NCBI GenBank assembly: GCA_033439255.1
Contig: CM065878.1
Location: 3,162,001 to 3,226,000 of the forward strand
Source of the DNA: Hericium rajendrae
Taxonomy: Eukaryota > Basidiomycota > Agaricomycetes > Russulales > Hericiaceae
Direction: 5' to 3'
DNA length: 64,000 nt
Shown here: positions 44,301 to 56,490 of the stretch, piece by piece
How the letters are laid out: every line of letters begins with the position of its first letter
How positions within the stretch are numbered: the stretch's first letter is position 1
The notes under the pieces: generated by a model
Told to the model about the DNA's origin: nothing
Seen by the model: the letters and a program-made list of their open reading frames with translations, nothing else
The model's database searches: none
Program-made: the position numbers and the translations under genes

Positions 44301-46404
44301 ATGCCACGAAAAGCGGCGACCAAGTCAGTCTTTATGCGTCGACCCTTTTGCGTAGCTACATTTATCGTATTCATTTGTCTACAGAGTATCCGATCTGTGG
44401 AATGCATCTGACACTCCGGAAGAGGATTTTGGCAGCGATGAAGACCGCGAATGGCCCGTCGATCGTATCGTGGGGGAGGAGCTCGATGTATTCGGGAATA
44501 TTCGGTTAGTGCTTTTTCCTCCGTCTTCCTTGCCCGATGACCGAACTTCGTCACCTTTAGGTACGAGGCGAGTGTCAAAGACCATCAATAGGATGGCAAG
44601 GCAAGGCAACTGATTACAGCTAATCCTCAGGTGCGTTGGAAAGATTGGCAGCGCGACTCGGACGGCTCGAACACGACATGGATGAAAGACATCAACAACG
44701 ACCACCTCGTCGATACCTGGGTGCAACGAATGAAGAACCAGCGTCTCGCGCTCGCGGAGGAGTCCACGGCGGTGTCGCTCCTGCCCCTGTCCTTCGCGCC
44801 CCTCCATGATCGGCATACCGCCGAGCGGGCGGAGGCATGGCGGGAGAAGCAGGAGAAGGCCGCGCAGTCAAACCGCCCTGACCCTTATGCAAACTGGGAC
44901 GAGGAAATCCAGCGCGTCCGCCAGCGCTACGGGCCGCGTGCAGAGCCCAACAATGACGTGGATGCAAGGCCCGTGCGTTCTTTACCTCGTCGTCTCGGAG
45001 CCCAGCATTCGACGGCAGCACCGCGTCGACCACGCACTGTCGCAATGAATGAGCAGAACACGTCATCTGTCTTTAGTCTGAGAACCCGAACTCAGGAGAG
45101 GTGGAACAGGTCTATACAGAGGGCCGGGGGTGGCGCGACCATCTCAATTATCAATGACATCGATGCGGAGGAAATTCCGGAGCTCCCTGACGGCTTCTTC
45201 TACCGCGAAAGAGGCTATTCACTGTAGGTCAAATGTCGTGTCACCTTGTGTCATTGGGCTGCTCACACACGATCAGTCCATTTGATTTCAACCTTCCCGA
45301 CAAGGAGCTATTCGTCAGTTGCGATTGCAAGGGATCTTGCACCTCTGCAGATCGATGCGGCTGTCAGATGGTTTCTGATTTGAAAGAATTCGCATACGAT
45401 TCATCGGTATCGTATTTGTGTTGAGAAATGACGAAATCTGCGCCTCTTCTTACGCCCCTGCAGGGCATGTTCACCAACTTGCTTCCTCGTGGAACTGCTG
45501 TCATTGAATGCAACGAGGTGTGTCAACATATACGCCAACTCCGTCGACGATCTCGATGCCGACCATCTATTTGCTAGCAATGTAAATGCAGTAGCAACTG
45601 TCGAAATCGCGTGGCGCAGAAGCCACGAGATGTACCTCTGGAAATATTCAAGACCATCAATCGCGGCTGGGGCGTATGTGCCACCATGAGCCTGCCAAAA
45701 GGGAAAGTCTTGGGTTATTATACAGGGTATGGCCTGGGCATGTTCGTATTGGCAGGCTTACATTAATTTGCTTTACAGCCGAATGATGTTCGTACACTTA
45801 TTCTCGTGCCCCATGCTCTGAAGTGAATTGTGCATTGAGCCAGAGATCGCAAGGAAGCGCAGGAACATGCCAGCAATTATATGTTTGATCTTGACGCATT
45901 CGAGCACAGCGACGATGAAGACGATAGCGTAGCGTCCTACACAGTGGATGCATATCATGAAGGTTAGCTTTATTTTCACTGCATTCACATGCAGTTTCCT
46001 AACTAGCTGCTGTGTCGCGGACTAGGAAACTGGGCACGCTTCGTCAAGTAAGTACGCCGTCCAGATTCTCTGCCTTGACACATTTGCCCATACGTCCAGT
46101 CATTCATGTGAACCGAATTTACGGGTATATCCTGTCTGTTTTGATACCATACCTGAGGTGCGTCAACTTTCTCTGTTCCGCGGTTCAGGTCTAACCCATG
46201 AGGTTACAGAACAACGCAGGATACCTCGCCTTCGTCACCCTCAAGGACATACCTGCACGCACCGAACTCAATATTGACTACGATCCTGGGGCGGCCGACA
46301 AATATAAGAAAGGCAAGCGAAGTGTTAGGTCCCTACCAGAGGGCACGGTCGAATGCATGTGTGGGAAGGACAGCTGCCGCGGATACGTCAAGATGGCCAT
46401 CTAA
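44301..46404 (+). CDS. clr4: Histone H3K9 methyltransferase, chromodomain plus SET (Clr4/SUV39 type)
   Basis: Writes H3K9 methylation for heterochromatin. Spliced order: MPRKAATK, acidic [15 protein letters not shown], then a chromodomain ([37 protein letters not shown]); a linker; pre-SET cysteines ([17 protein letters not shown] and [12 protein letters not shown]); the SET core ([54 protein letters not shown] with the substrate/cofactor motif [29 protein letters not shown]); and post-[15 protein letters not shown] at 45582-45584 is removed by the intron gtgtgt..ttgctag, so the gene is intact. Ten or so exons. Domain order equals SUV39H1 and Clr4. The window also has a long perfect palindrome, but I claim no functional link. 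Confidence 0.95.
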
Positions 46405-46554
46405 TATTCACTTCCCTTTGCCTTGGTCGCATATCCTCAGTCTTATCGCATTTGGATAACCGAGTGTTCTTTTGATTGACTTCTTCCTTTCTTCCCTATA
46501 AGATTACATGCCAGATTCCGATGCAGGTATATGCAAATTGCGGGTAAATCATCC

Positions 46555-49025
46555 TTAGATCTGCGCAACAGCGTGACCATCTCCTCTCAAGTCCGAACCA
46601 GCGGCCCATACGGTCACACCCGACGGGTCGTCGATCTTCTGGATGATCTGTCCGCGCCCGAACATGCCGCGTCCGAACCCGGTGACCAGGCGCGCATCAT
46701 GGCCCATCTCTGTTCACGAACGTTAATGTCAATATCTCCAAATGCGAAACAAAAAAGAACGCACGTCGGAGCGCTTCAACAGTCTCAATGGGAATGCCCT
46801 CCTCGAAGTTGACCTCGCTGTTGATGTCACCTGCCTGCCCCGTGTTCTGGGTCTGGTTGTCAGGTGAACCCGCAGAGATGCAGAACCGCGGTGCATCCAA
46901 GGCAGCTTGGGGCGTGAAACCGCGGAGGATGTTCAAGAGCACCTGTACGTGGCCTTGTGGCTGGTTGGGGCGTGAGAACCCGACCCTATCGTTAAAGCAT
47001 CTGGTCGAGACGACGCACCTGCATGTATCCACCCATGACACCGTAAGAAAGGAACAGATCGTCGCCACGGGTTGCGAGCGCGGGTATAATAGTGTGGTAT
47101 GGGCGCTTGCCTCCCTGCACCAACATAAGTAAGTTGTACAAGCCAGAAGCGCGACCAAACCTACCTTCAACGCATTCGGGTGGTTCTCTTCGAGCACAAA
47201 GCCAGAGCCCCGGTTCTGCAGTGTGAAGCCACATTCCTTGGGGATAGCTCCAGTTCCGAACCCTGCGTAGTTGCTCTGAATGAAGCTGCAGGCATTTCCC
47301 CATTGATCCGTTACTAAAGTACAAGTAAGTGACCGCATGACAGAATAAAGCAAGGGAAATGCGTACCTGAGAAATAGACGGTGTCTGACGAGTGAACGGG
47401 TTTTCCCTAGGTGGTGTGCCGATGAGCTCAATTGTAGGCCCCGCATTCTTGACGAAACACTCACATGGACAACTTCTGGGTTTGTTTTCGTGGGATCGAA
47501 TAACGCGGCGCGTGATGCGAGGTACTCCTATGGCTGGATGAGCAATGGGTCTGAGCGACTACAGCTAACACCGACCTTGCTCAAGAGTTCGTCGACAGGA
47601 ACGTGCACGAAATCGGGGTCGGTCACATAGTGTTGACTGTCTGATGATCAAGTTTCTGTAAATATTTCTGAATTTCAAAAAAATCAGATGATGACTAACC
47701 AGCGAATGCTAAACGAAGCGCCTCGACTAGCGTATGGAGGTATTCCACTGAATTATGCTCCATCTCAAGAAGAGGCTTCGTCTTTCCTTGCGCTTGGATA
47801 TTCTCCAAGATACCAAGAGCTAGGAGTGCAGTAATTCCTTGGCCATTTGGCGGACACTACGTCGCCGATTGTCAGCTCGCGAGCTCGCTCATGGCGCAAG
47901 TACAATACCTCGTAGACAGTGACCTCATCAGCGTAGGTGTATCTAATCGGTTCTACAAACGTCGTTTTATGTTCGGCCAGATCGTCCAGCTCCATCACGC
48001 CACCCTTGCTCTTGATCAGCTCGATAATCGCCTTGGCGATGCGACCCTTGTAAAATCCATCCTTGCCCTGCTCGGCTACGGCACGGAATGTCTTCGCCAG
48101 ATAGGGAAGCTTGATAATTTGTCCCGGTAATGGAGCTCTCCCGTTCAATAGCATCTCATCTCCATTCGGCGAGGCATTCTTGATCAATTGCTCAGACCGT
48201 TTCCACTGGGAAAGACATTAGCCATCGAAGAGGACGGCGGACTGGGTGAAAACTTACTGCATGCCCATGAATTTCAGAGACTGGGACGCTGATAAAGAAT
48301 AAGCACATATGTCAGCGCAAGCTCAATATAGTGCCTTACCCTTCCTCCGCTAAACGGATGGCAGGAGCCAGCACCTCGGCAACAGAAATGCGTCCGCTTC
48401 CCAAGGTCTCGATCGTGTCAACCCAAGCAGCCGCAGCACCTGTATATTGAATCAGCCTTCCAGGGTCGTCAAATATCAATGGAGAGATCTGAGACGCACC
48501 TGGAACTGTGACTGAGTTCAGGTTTGAGTAAGGATGCCTCGGCCTGTGACGCCTTGCTGTCGTACATGATCGATGGTGAGTCTCTTTGGCGAGTGCCCAG
48601 ACCCGTTCAGAGCCTTCACTTGCTTCGTCTTTGCATCATAGAAGAGACAAAACGCGTCGCTAAAGACCGAAGCCGAGTTAGCGTGTGCCCGATCGCGTCC
48701 CACGTCCCACGGCACGGAGACACTCACCCACCGATACCACAGCAACTCGGTTCGGTGACATTGAGCGCAGCTGATGTCGCTACTGCGGCATCGGCTACAG
48801 ATGTGGGAGATCATTATACTCGTTGTTTTCCGTAGGAATGAATTTGCACGTACCTGCATTCCCACCCTTCCGGAGGATCTCGAGACCAGCCTCGGCCGCG
48901 AGCGGCTGGGTGCAGGACACAATTCCCTTGGTGCCATAGACAACAGATCGTCTGCTGGGAAACCTCTGGAGAACCAGTTCGGGCGCGTCGACCTTGGACC
49001 AGTCGATCTTTGCAGGGGAGCTCAT
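46555..49025 (-). CDS. Gamma-glutamyltransferase (glutathione hydrolase family, YwrD-like)
   Basis: N-terminal nucleophile hydrolase that cleaves gamma-glutamyl bonds of glutathione or related peptides. The start at 49025 gives [12 protein letters not shown]; a longer form from 49133 (MCSPAFIARRVSASRP) would add a basic leader. Motifs: [93 protein letters not shown], then SSDTVYFS with the likely catalytic Thr, [65 protein letters not shown] and the end DGHAVAQI at 46555. No clear secretory signal, fitting the intracellular YwrD-like branch. About ten introns. Confidence 0.92.
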
Positions 49026-49133
49026 AGTGGATGATGGTGAGGATAGATTGGGTGGACGTGCGCTCGCCGCCAGGCTGCGGATATAAGGGCGGCTTGCGGA
49101 CACCCGACGGGCGATAAAGGCGGGGGAGCACAT

Positions 49134-49797
49134 GCCATGTTCCTGGGAGGAGTCGTCGGGCGGACGATAGCCGTTTCTCAGAGCTGCAGCACACGGGATG
49201 GCGGAGCGGAAGGCGACAACATGACCAAAATCTTATCTTATCTATTCGTCGATCCCCATCACTCCGAACGCCCGAAGCCTTTCGGATCCTTCGTTCATCC
49301 TGTGCAGTTCGTGCCTCGAACCTGTTGGTACTTATTTTTGATATATCTCGCTGTCAACGTTCTATTCTGCGAGTTGTTCCCATCATCGCGGGCCCCGGAC
49401 ATCTAACGTCTCAGTGATAGGTGTCGAACCCGGCCGTTTGAAGAGTCATCACGAATGACTACAGCGTTAGCTGCAAATCAGGGACAATCGCAGCAGATAC
49501 AGGAAGACAAATGGTCATTATGCATCATAAAAATAATGATAATACAAGACGGGGAATCATTTACTCTAGGGACTCGACCACAGACAGCTTTAAACATGAG
49601 AGAAGATGGCACAAGGCTGTCGATAATTAAGCAAAGTCGAACGAATGGTATGGGTGCGTGGTATGAACGACATGCTGCCAGTGTGTACATTAACTGGGGA
49701 ATGCAGTGATGAGCAGGGTGTATCATATGGCTCCCGGTAGATATTTGTCCGAGCCAATTCTCGGGTACATGCAGAGATGAGAATCAAAGTGCGTAGC
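49134..49797. other. Intergenic region, no gene seen
   Basis: 664 bp between the GGT 5' end and the stop of the MFS gene (both minus strand). A ggttcgacacc stretch on the minus strand (about 49424-49434) resembles a B box, but no matching A box or cloverleaf was found. Confidence 0.45.
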
Positions 49798-52025
49798 TTA
49801 CGCAGGCGACACCTCTTTCGGCGGTCCGCGTGCGCGAGGGACATCTGGCGCGAACCTCGACTTCGAGCGCAGGTAGGGTCCATATCTGCAAAGCGGGGTG
49901 TAAGAAGGCCGACTCCGAACTTGTGGAAAGGAAGGCACGCACCGTTGAAGAACGAATGGAATCGGAGTCATGACGAGGGCGATGAACCCCAGCAGCGTCG
50001 ATGCCCAGCGAGGGTTCATCGCGTCGAACATCTGACGAGCGAAAAGCTGAAGGATTAAAAAAATCGGATAAGAGTGCGAAAAAGGGATAGACGAGAGCAG
50101 GCGTACTGGGAAGACGGCACCAAAAATGCTACGCATAACTGTGGACCCAGCCAATGCCGAGGCGGCAACGAAGAGGTAGGTATCGATGATGTAGTTAAAA
50201 AGGGAGAGCTATCCACAATATGTCAGGATACTGCGGATCTACAATGGCATGGATGTGGCACTCACAAAATGGCGAAGATAGAGAAGCCCATAACACCACC
50301 TGCAACCATTGGTGACCAAAAGGAAATCGACGGGTATGAGGTCCACCCGAACCAGAAAAAGGACATGGCGTATAGCGGAGCGCCGAGTAATGTCATTTCC
50401 AGGCGGTGTTCAGGGGGCACGAAGCTGGGGGCATACTCCTCAACACGTCGTGCATAGCGGGGCTCGAAGAAGATCAGATACTGGGAAAAAAAGTTCATTC
50501 ATGTAGCATGTATAGTAGAGGCGATCACTGACCGTGAAAACGCCGAGCGTGCTGCCGATGGAAAGAGGGAGGAACATCAAACCAGTGATACCAGCACTCA
50601 TGTGGTGCCCTTGGGTGAAGACGATTGGATATGCCTCGAAAAGCAGATACAGGCAGCCGTAGAGGAACTGTAAAGAGCTTGTCAGACGATGACAAGAAAC
50701 AACCGATAGATGCGAACGAACACTCATGTAGATGGTGATTGCAAGGAGCATTGGCTCTGAAAACATGATTTTGAACGGTTTGCTGAGGACATTCTCAACC
50801 CGCTGGGCGAGAGGAACCGTGTTTGCCTCCAATGGAGCGTATCACCGATCGTCGCCGGTATCCTTCCGGAGCTTCTTAGCTTTTGCAACAAGGATTGCTG
50901 GACTAAAAGGAGATAAATATCGTCGAACACGCTCGAGATCAGCGAAGAGGCTCACCCGTAGGTCTCCGGCATGGTGAATATGACAAGGATAAAACAGACT
51001 CCAGACTAAACACCGATCAATAGAGCAAGATGGGATGATTTTATGACGACTCACAAAGATGGTCAGGACCCAGTAAATCCATCGCCACGAGACACCTGCA
51101 GTGATGATCCATCCCGCTACGGTTGGTCCAACGGCAGGTCCGGCGAATGGAGAGACAGCGAACAGCACCATGGCCTTGCCGCGAACTTTTGCCTCCCATA
51201 CGTCTCCAACCATACCACTATACGAGTCCGGTCAGTACCAGCGTCGGTATTGGAAGGGGAACGACAAACCCGCTATTTGTGAGTGGAGCGGCGGCGAAAG
51301 TACCCGTCAAAAAGCGGAAAATGAGGATGGATGCAGTGTTATGCGAGAGCGCGCAGCCGACTTGGAAAGCCTGTGGCTCTGAGATGAGAATACAGAATCA
51401 TCGATATGAGGGGATCCTTACCGTGTAGAAAAGGAAGGAGACGAGGTATACCGGTCTGCGACCAACCTGAAAGTGTCAGGATAAGAACGATGCAGCGATT
51501 GATCAATCTAAATGACGCGGCACGCACGACCTCAGATACAGGGCCCCAGAATAACGGACCGACACAATAACCAGCAATGAAGAGAGAAATGACGAGTGTG
51601 GCGACCTCGACACTCATGCCAAACTCCTGCACCATTTCGAGAGTGGCACCCGACGGCGCAGAACTCGCGAAAGTCCTAATGATCGGGGTGAGTTTAACGT
51701 GGAGATAACAATAACAATAACAATAAATAACGCACGCGTTCAAGATGAGCAAACCACCCGCACCAGTGAGATACCAGCGGAACCATGTTGACCAGTTCTA
51801 GCAGAGAATATAATTTATTGGCTAGGCAATTGACATGTGAGATAAAAAAACACACCATTGGATTGAGGGGGTCATCTTTCTCGAATCCGACAAGGAAGGG
51901 GTCCTTGATTTCGTTCGGAATAGCACTCCGCCCTGGGATACTTTCTCTGACTTGTCCTCCTGGACGATTTGAGGCTGCTCCTCGATGATAGTCGCGGTGT
52001 GACTGGGAGGTTCTGAGTGCGCCAT
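49798..52025 (-). CDS. MFS drug:H+ antiporter (DHA1-like)
   Basis: Twelve-helix efflux transporter of the plasma membrane; substrate unknown. The start MAHSEPPSHTATIIEEQP opens a hydrophilic N-terminus; then DDPLNPMNWSTWFRWYLTGA, the typical DHA1 entry into helix 1. SAPSGATLEMVQEFGMSVEV, LFIAGYCVGPLFWGPVSEVV with the Arg-rich loop (VGRRPVYLVSF), RFLTGTFAAAPLTNSGG, GPAVGPTVAGWI (motif C-like, antiporter signature), WRWIYWVL and MPETY follow. The second half includes LLLFEAYPIVF-like YLLFEAYPIVFTQGHHMS, FLPLSIGSTLGVF, PEHRLEMTLLGAPLYAMSFF, STVMRSIFGAVFPLFARQMF and ASTLLGFIALVMTPIPF. It ends ARGPPKEVSPA. About nine introns, one with an ATAACA microsatellite (51705-51731). Confidence 0.92.
51705..51731. 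repeat. ATAACA microsatellite in an intron of the MFS gene
   Basis: Four to five tandem ataaca units. Confidence 0.85.
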
Positions 52026-54443
52026 TGTAATGAACGGGCGGAAGGGGGAAAAGACACTAGAGCACCGACCTTGTGACAGACGATGAATATATACAACCGG
52101 ATACGATGGCTAATGCCCGATGACACTTAGCCGCCAGGCTGGACAGGTGTGCGAGACGAACGAGGAGCTGTACTGGGACGGTCCATTAGCAGAAGGTCAT
52201 GACGTGAACTGGAGCCCGGCTGCCGTCTCGAACAAGGAACAAGCACTCCAAACGCCAACCAAACGCCCATGCCCATCCCAATGCTGACGCGCTCGAGGAT
52301 GACCTGCCCTGTCCCGTCGTCGCAATGTCACGGTTTGATACATCTCCGTATCTCCCGCAGCGATCTGGTCCTGATGATGAGGAAATGGACATGTTTTCAC
52401 CAACGGAACTCCGTCGAGTTGCCCACTGCACTTGCTGTCTCCAACGTTCACGGAGCCAATTCGATCGTGGCGGCTTCCGATTAGCGCCCGGAGTCCATAT
52501 CAGGCAACTGCTCATGAACTTCTCGGCCACGACTCCTTCGAGTCCCCATCCACTTCAGCGCGCCTCGTATATTTGTCTGTTGGGACTGTTCTGTTCGTCT
52601 AAATGTCAGAACATTATATCTTTTTCACAACATCCATCATCGTTTTCCGGTTCAACCCACTGAGCACTTGCAGCCCTCAAATCTCCGCCAGTTCGCCGCC
52701 ATCTCGGGTTCTCTCGTGCATTATCCTCTATCCGCGTGCAATGGCATCTAGAAAAGCCTACAGCCTGTCCCTGGCCATTCATGTACACTTCATGGCCGTA
52801 CCTGAGCCGTTGTGCTTGTCCTCGTTCAAGACGGTCAGCCGACTTTTACGCTTCCGTGATGGTGCTGATATGGACTTCCGTGTCAAAGTGACAAGCGCGA
52901 ACGTCGGACGATTTGCGCTTCTCTTGCTACCCATTGCTGCACGCGGGCGCGCCCTTCCACTTCGTCTCCTAGGCATCTCCACGCCCAGTTTCTATCCGAA
53001 CCGCAAATCAGAAGCATATCTCCGTGTTGGGACGCAATCTAGTGCGGGCCCGAGGTCACGCCGCCCAAGCTATGTAGGTGGCGTTGGCCGTTATACTAAC
53101 TGGATTCTATTTTAGGGAAAGCTTCATTCAATCTTGGGGAAGCGCCCGTCTTGAAGCCTCGCCGTTAACGCGCGACCGGGTACAGTAAGCGGAAGGGCGG
53201 CGGTTGTCTGTGTTGTGTTTATGTATCTGTTGTAGACAGCATCGTAACCCTTGACTCCACATCGACAATATCTCGTCTCCTTGGATCACATCTCTTGACA
53301 GGAGCTGGTTTCACTGGTGATTATTCCCTAAACAATTCAATGGTATTCCTGCCTGATACCTTGAAGGCAAGAATCATTGATCAAATATCCCATTGCGGGT
53401 TTTCTCGTAATCCCCTGCTGGCCTGGGACCGCTGAGTGCGGTTACGTGCTGGCATATCACCGGCGCCGGTCCTTCGCGATCTTCATGACGGGTTCGTGCT
53501 CCGTCTCGCGGTGAAGCTGATTCCATCGAATCAAGCATGGAAGAAGGCTTACTTCCCTTTACGTTCGCGGACAGCGGGGGCCGAGAGGGACCCACCTCTG
53601 TACAGCTCTGAGTGGCCGCTTCTGCGTCACCAAATCATCTTAAACTCCCCGCTGATCGTAGTCCTGACCGAATCACCCACATCAATCTGGCTGCTGCTCT
53701 GTCCTGCGTGCGATAAGGTGTGGTTCGGCCCGTGGCAGTCATGCAGATAGTCTATGGCTTGGAGCAGGTGTGAACACGGAACGTTGTCAACGCAGCATAT
53801 TGATTTGACATGACTCAGTTGGATTGACGTGTCCATGTCCTTTAGCGAGTCTAGGCTTACAGGGAGGGGGGCTTCAGATGTCCACGCGTTCCACCACTCG
53901 AAGTAGACGGCTCGTTAGCCATGCATACGATTTTTGAAATATAATATATATCGGGGGGACCGTAACAAGTAGAATATTGCATTTACACGACTACATAAAG
54001 CCACTCAGGGCCCGGCATGCCTTGGTTTTCGCTGTCATATATTCCATTCTTTAATCCGAGGCGAAAATTGTCTCGATGGACTTAGATCTACAGTCTTCTT
54101 CAGATCTCTTGCTCTTTCGAAGCAAGGTGGTCAAGCTTCTTGGTTCCTGTATAGCCGGCAAATCTGAGATATTTCCGAACTGTTGATCATGAAGTGACTA
54201 CTTTGCAATGACGAGGCTATGGGGGACGAGCAAGTACTCTTCTCGGTATCTGATAAGATGTGCCCCCGCAATATTGATCGGAAGTTGGCCGTTGGCCGTC
54301 GGGTCTTCAACGCGTGTATCTTCCTTCACACCACCCTGATCGCCCATAAACCAATACCCATTATACCCAAGCTACGAGTACTCCTCCTTCGCCATTTGAG
54401 GCATACAGAAACACGCTGATAATCGTGGCTCGTTCTCCCTGGT
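52026..54443. other. 2.4 kb without a supported gene
   Basis: Several open stretches exist on both strands (plus 52325-52663 and 52603-53115; minus 53627-53836 with a SHLLQAIDYLHDCHGPNHT segment), but none has a recognised motif, consistent splicing or a family match. It may hold a decayed gene, a lineage-specific gene or a non-coding RNA. Confidence 0.4.
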
Positions 54444-56333
54444 ATGGATTTCACCGAGATCTACAAGCAATCGGGCGGCCTGGTCGCGTTCAGCCCAGGC
54501 GCAAGTTTCCTCCTCACCGCCGCGAGCGACCGCCTCATCGTGCGGCGTGCCGACACCTTCCAGATTTCGCGCTCTTGGCTCGTCGACGCGTCACCGTCCG
54601 CCACCGCGTCCGCCGCGCGCAGCAGCACGAGCAACGCGATCACGCACATCGGCTGGTCGTGCGACTCGGAGTACGTGCTCGCGGCATGTGCGCGGGCGGG
54701 CGTCGTGCAGGTGTTCCGGATGCGCGACGAGGAGTTCCGCGCGCGGATCGAGGCGGGCGTCGAGGGACTGGTCAAGGCGGAGTGGGCACCGGATGGACGG
54801 AGCGTGGTGTGCTTCTCGGAGTGGGGTGTGAGTGCGTTCTGTTCTGCTTGTGGCTCCTCGAGCATGATGGATGTTTATGGTGTCTCGGGTCTCCCATAGT
54901 TGAGAGTGACGATATGGTCGTTGGTGACCGGTTCGGCGACATACATCAAGTACCCATTACATCCTGACCGAGGTATGGCTGTTTCATGTCCCTTTGTATA
55001 CGCTCTCAATGAATCAGGGTTTGCATTCAGAGCCGATGGGCGGTATTTTATCTTGGCTGAGCGACACAAGTCGAAAGATACTGTAGGTGTGTACGATGCT
55101 GCTGATACCTACAAGCTGGTCCGAGTAAGTCTCCAATCAATCTTCGACCCTGTTAAATCCTAAACACTATCCGGAAGCATTATCCCCTTCCTACGTCTTC
55201 CATGTCATCGCTGTCAATATCACCCAATGGGAAGCATCTAGCTGTATGGGAAGGTATCCTCGAGGTAGCTGTTCTCTGCTGTCCTCTGTAATCTTGGTTG
55301 ACGTTTTCTTATCGCAGTACAAACTCTTCGTACTGTCGTTGACCGGAGAAGTTCTCGGTACGTTTACACCAGATCCAGACCCGGGATTCGGGATTCGTAA
55401 TGTCGCATGGCATCCATCTGGAATGTACCTCGCCGTCGGTGGATGGGACGACAAGGTCGGTTCTGATTACCATCCATTCGAAATGGATGTTCATATCAAC
55501 AATAGATTCACATACTGGAACATCTGACATGGTCGAGAGTAGCTACGCTGGAACTCGGGACTCGAATAACTCCTGGTGTGGTAAGTTCTTCATTTGACCA
55601 TATCCAGACGTCTCTGACCATATGCGAAAGACGGTCTGGAGAGAACCTTCCAGATGGCTTGAAACCACAGAAGGTCGAGGATTCCTTTCATGTGGGTTCT
55701 CCGTCATTGTCGCATGCTCCGTTCTTCATATGCTTTTGACAGATGAACGATTGCGCGGCCCACAGCCGCTTTCGATTATTCGTACCGACCCATCCAAGCC
55801 CAATCCGAAAAGCGGCGCTGCGCAGCTCGAGTTCAATAAGAACGGCACGCTGTTCCTTGCTCGCTTCGGTTGGCTGCTGATGCTTCCCCAGCTGTATTGT
55901 GCTGATGATGTTACCTCTCTATAGAGAATGTACCTACGGCTATCCATCTCTTCGCGTTTCCGGCGCCAGGGGAGCCATTCATGCCGCACCTACGCAGCGT
56001 GCTTATGCACACCGGGCCAGTGCTGCATGCACGCTGGAATCCGGTGAGGCGTGGAAGCCTCGTGGCTTCGTGCGGTGGGCAAGCGCTATATACCTGGAGC
56101 GATGAATGGGTGGCGGAGCATGGGGAAGAGGAGGAGGAAATGGCGGAATGTGTTGGCATACCAGCAAGTACGTGGTATCTCGGAGACCAGGTTTCTTATT
56201 CATTAAATTTGTTGTCACAGAGAAATTTGACGCGCGTGATGTTAGATGGGCACCCGACGGAAAAGGCCTGGTTCTGGTCGACCGAGATACATTTTGCTGT
56301 GCGTTTGAGGTAGAGGGAGAGTCTGATATATGA
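54444..56333 (+). CDS. WDR8: WD-repeat protein WRAP73/Wdr8 (spindle pole microtubule anchoring)
   Basis: Scaffold that with an Msd1/SSX2IP partner anchors microtubule minus ends at the spindle pole body. The spliced protein follows the human WRAP73 layout closely: MDFTEIYKQSGGLVAFSPG, HIGWSCDSEYVLAACARAGV, VEGLVKAEWAPDGRSVVCFS, LRVTIWSLVTGSATYIKYP, FRADGRYFILAERHKSKDTV, LSISPNGKHLAVWEGILEYK, LFVLSLTGEVLGTF, GIRNVAWHPSGMYLAVGGWD, then RTDPSKPNPKSGAAQLEFN (human: TDRANPKIGI), FLARFENVPTAIHLFAF, LHARWNPVRRGSLVASCGGQ, LYTWSDEW, and DARDVRWAPDGKGLVLVDRD, ending VEGESDI. WD-type blades are degenerate, as in the family. Nine or so exons. Its stop lies 157 bp before the AFG3 start on the same strand. 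Confidence 0.92.
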
Positions 56334-56377
56334 TGTCCACTTGTAACAGTAGTGTATCAAATGTAATTTGTCACGCT

Positions 56378-56387
56378 AACCCTAACC
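56378..56387 (+). promoter_or_regulatory. Telobox-like AACCCTAACC
   Basis: An AACCCTAA core lies 104 bp upstream of the AFG3 start, in the 157-bp gap after WDR8, followed by ctaggggtt, which partly mirrors it. Such boxes bind Tbf1/Rap1-type Myb proteins in other fungi; function here is inference. Confidence 0.45.
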
Positions 56388-56490
56388 TAGGGGTTGCGGG
56401 TACTCCATGGTCGGCACGGCGGCTGTGCGGCGGGTTGTGTTACCAATTCAAGCACATTCTTTCCTTCCTTCCGTCCACTCTCCGACCTTC

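Noticed and set aside
45582-45584. In-frame TAG within the pre-SET region of the H3K9 methyltransferase, suggesting a pseudogene
   Set aside because: It is the acceptor of an intron (gtgtgt..ttgctag) whose removal joins the conserved pre-SET cysteines.
49420-49520. tRNA gene suggested by ggttcgacacc on the minus strand
   Set aside because: No A box at the right distance, and T and acceptor stems do not pair.
53627-53836. Minus-strand segment with SHLLQAIDYLHDCHG, resembling a kinase or helical domain
   Set aside because: The flanks have no kinase motifs such as HRD or DFG and no splice pattern to extend it.
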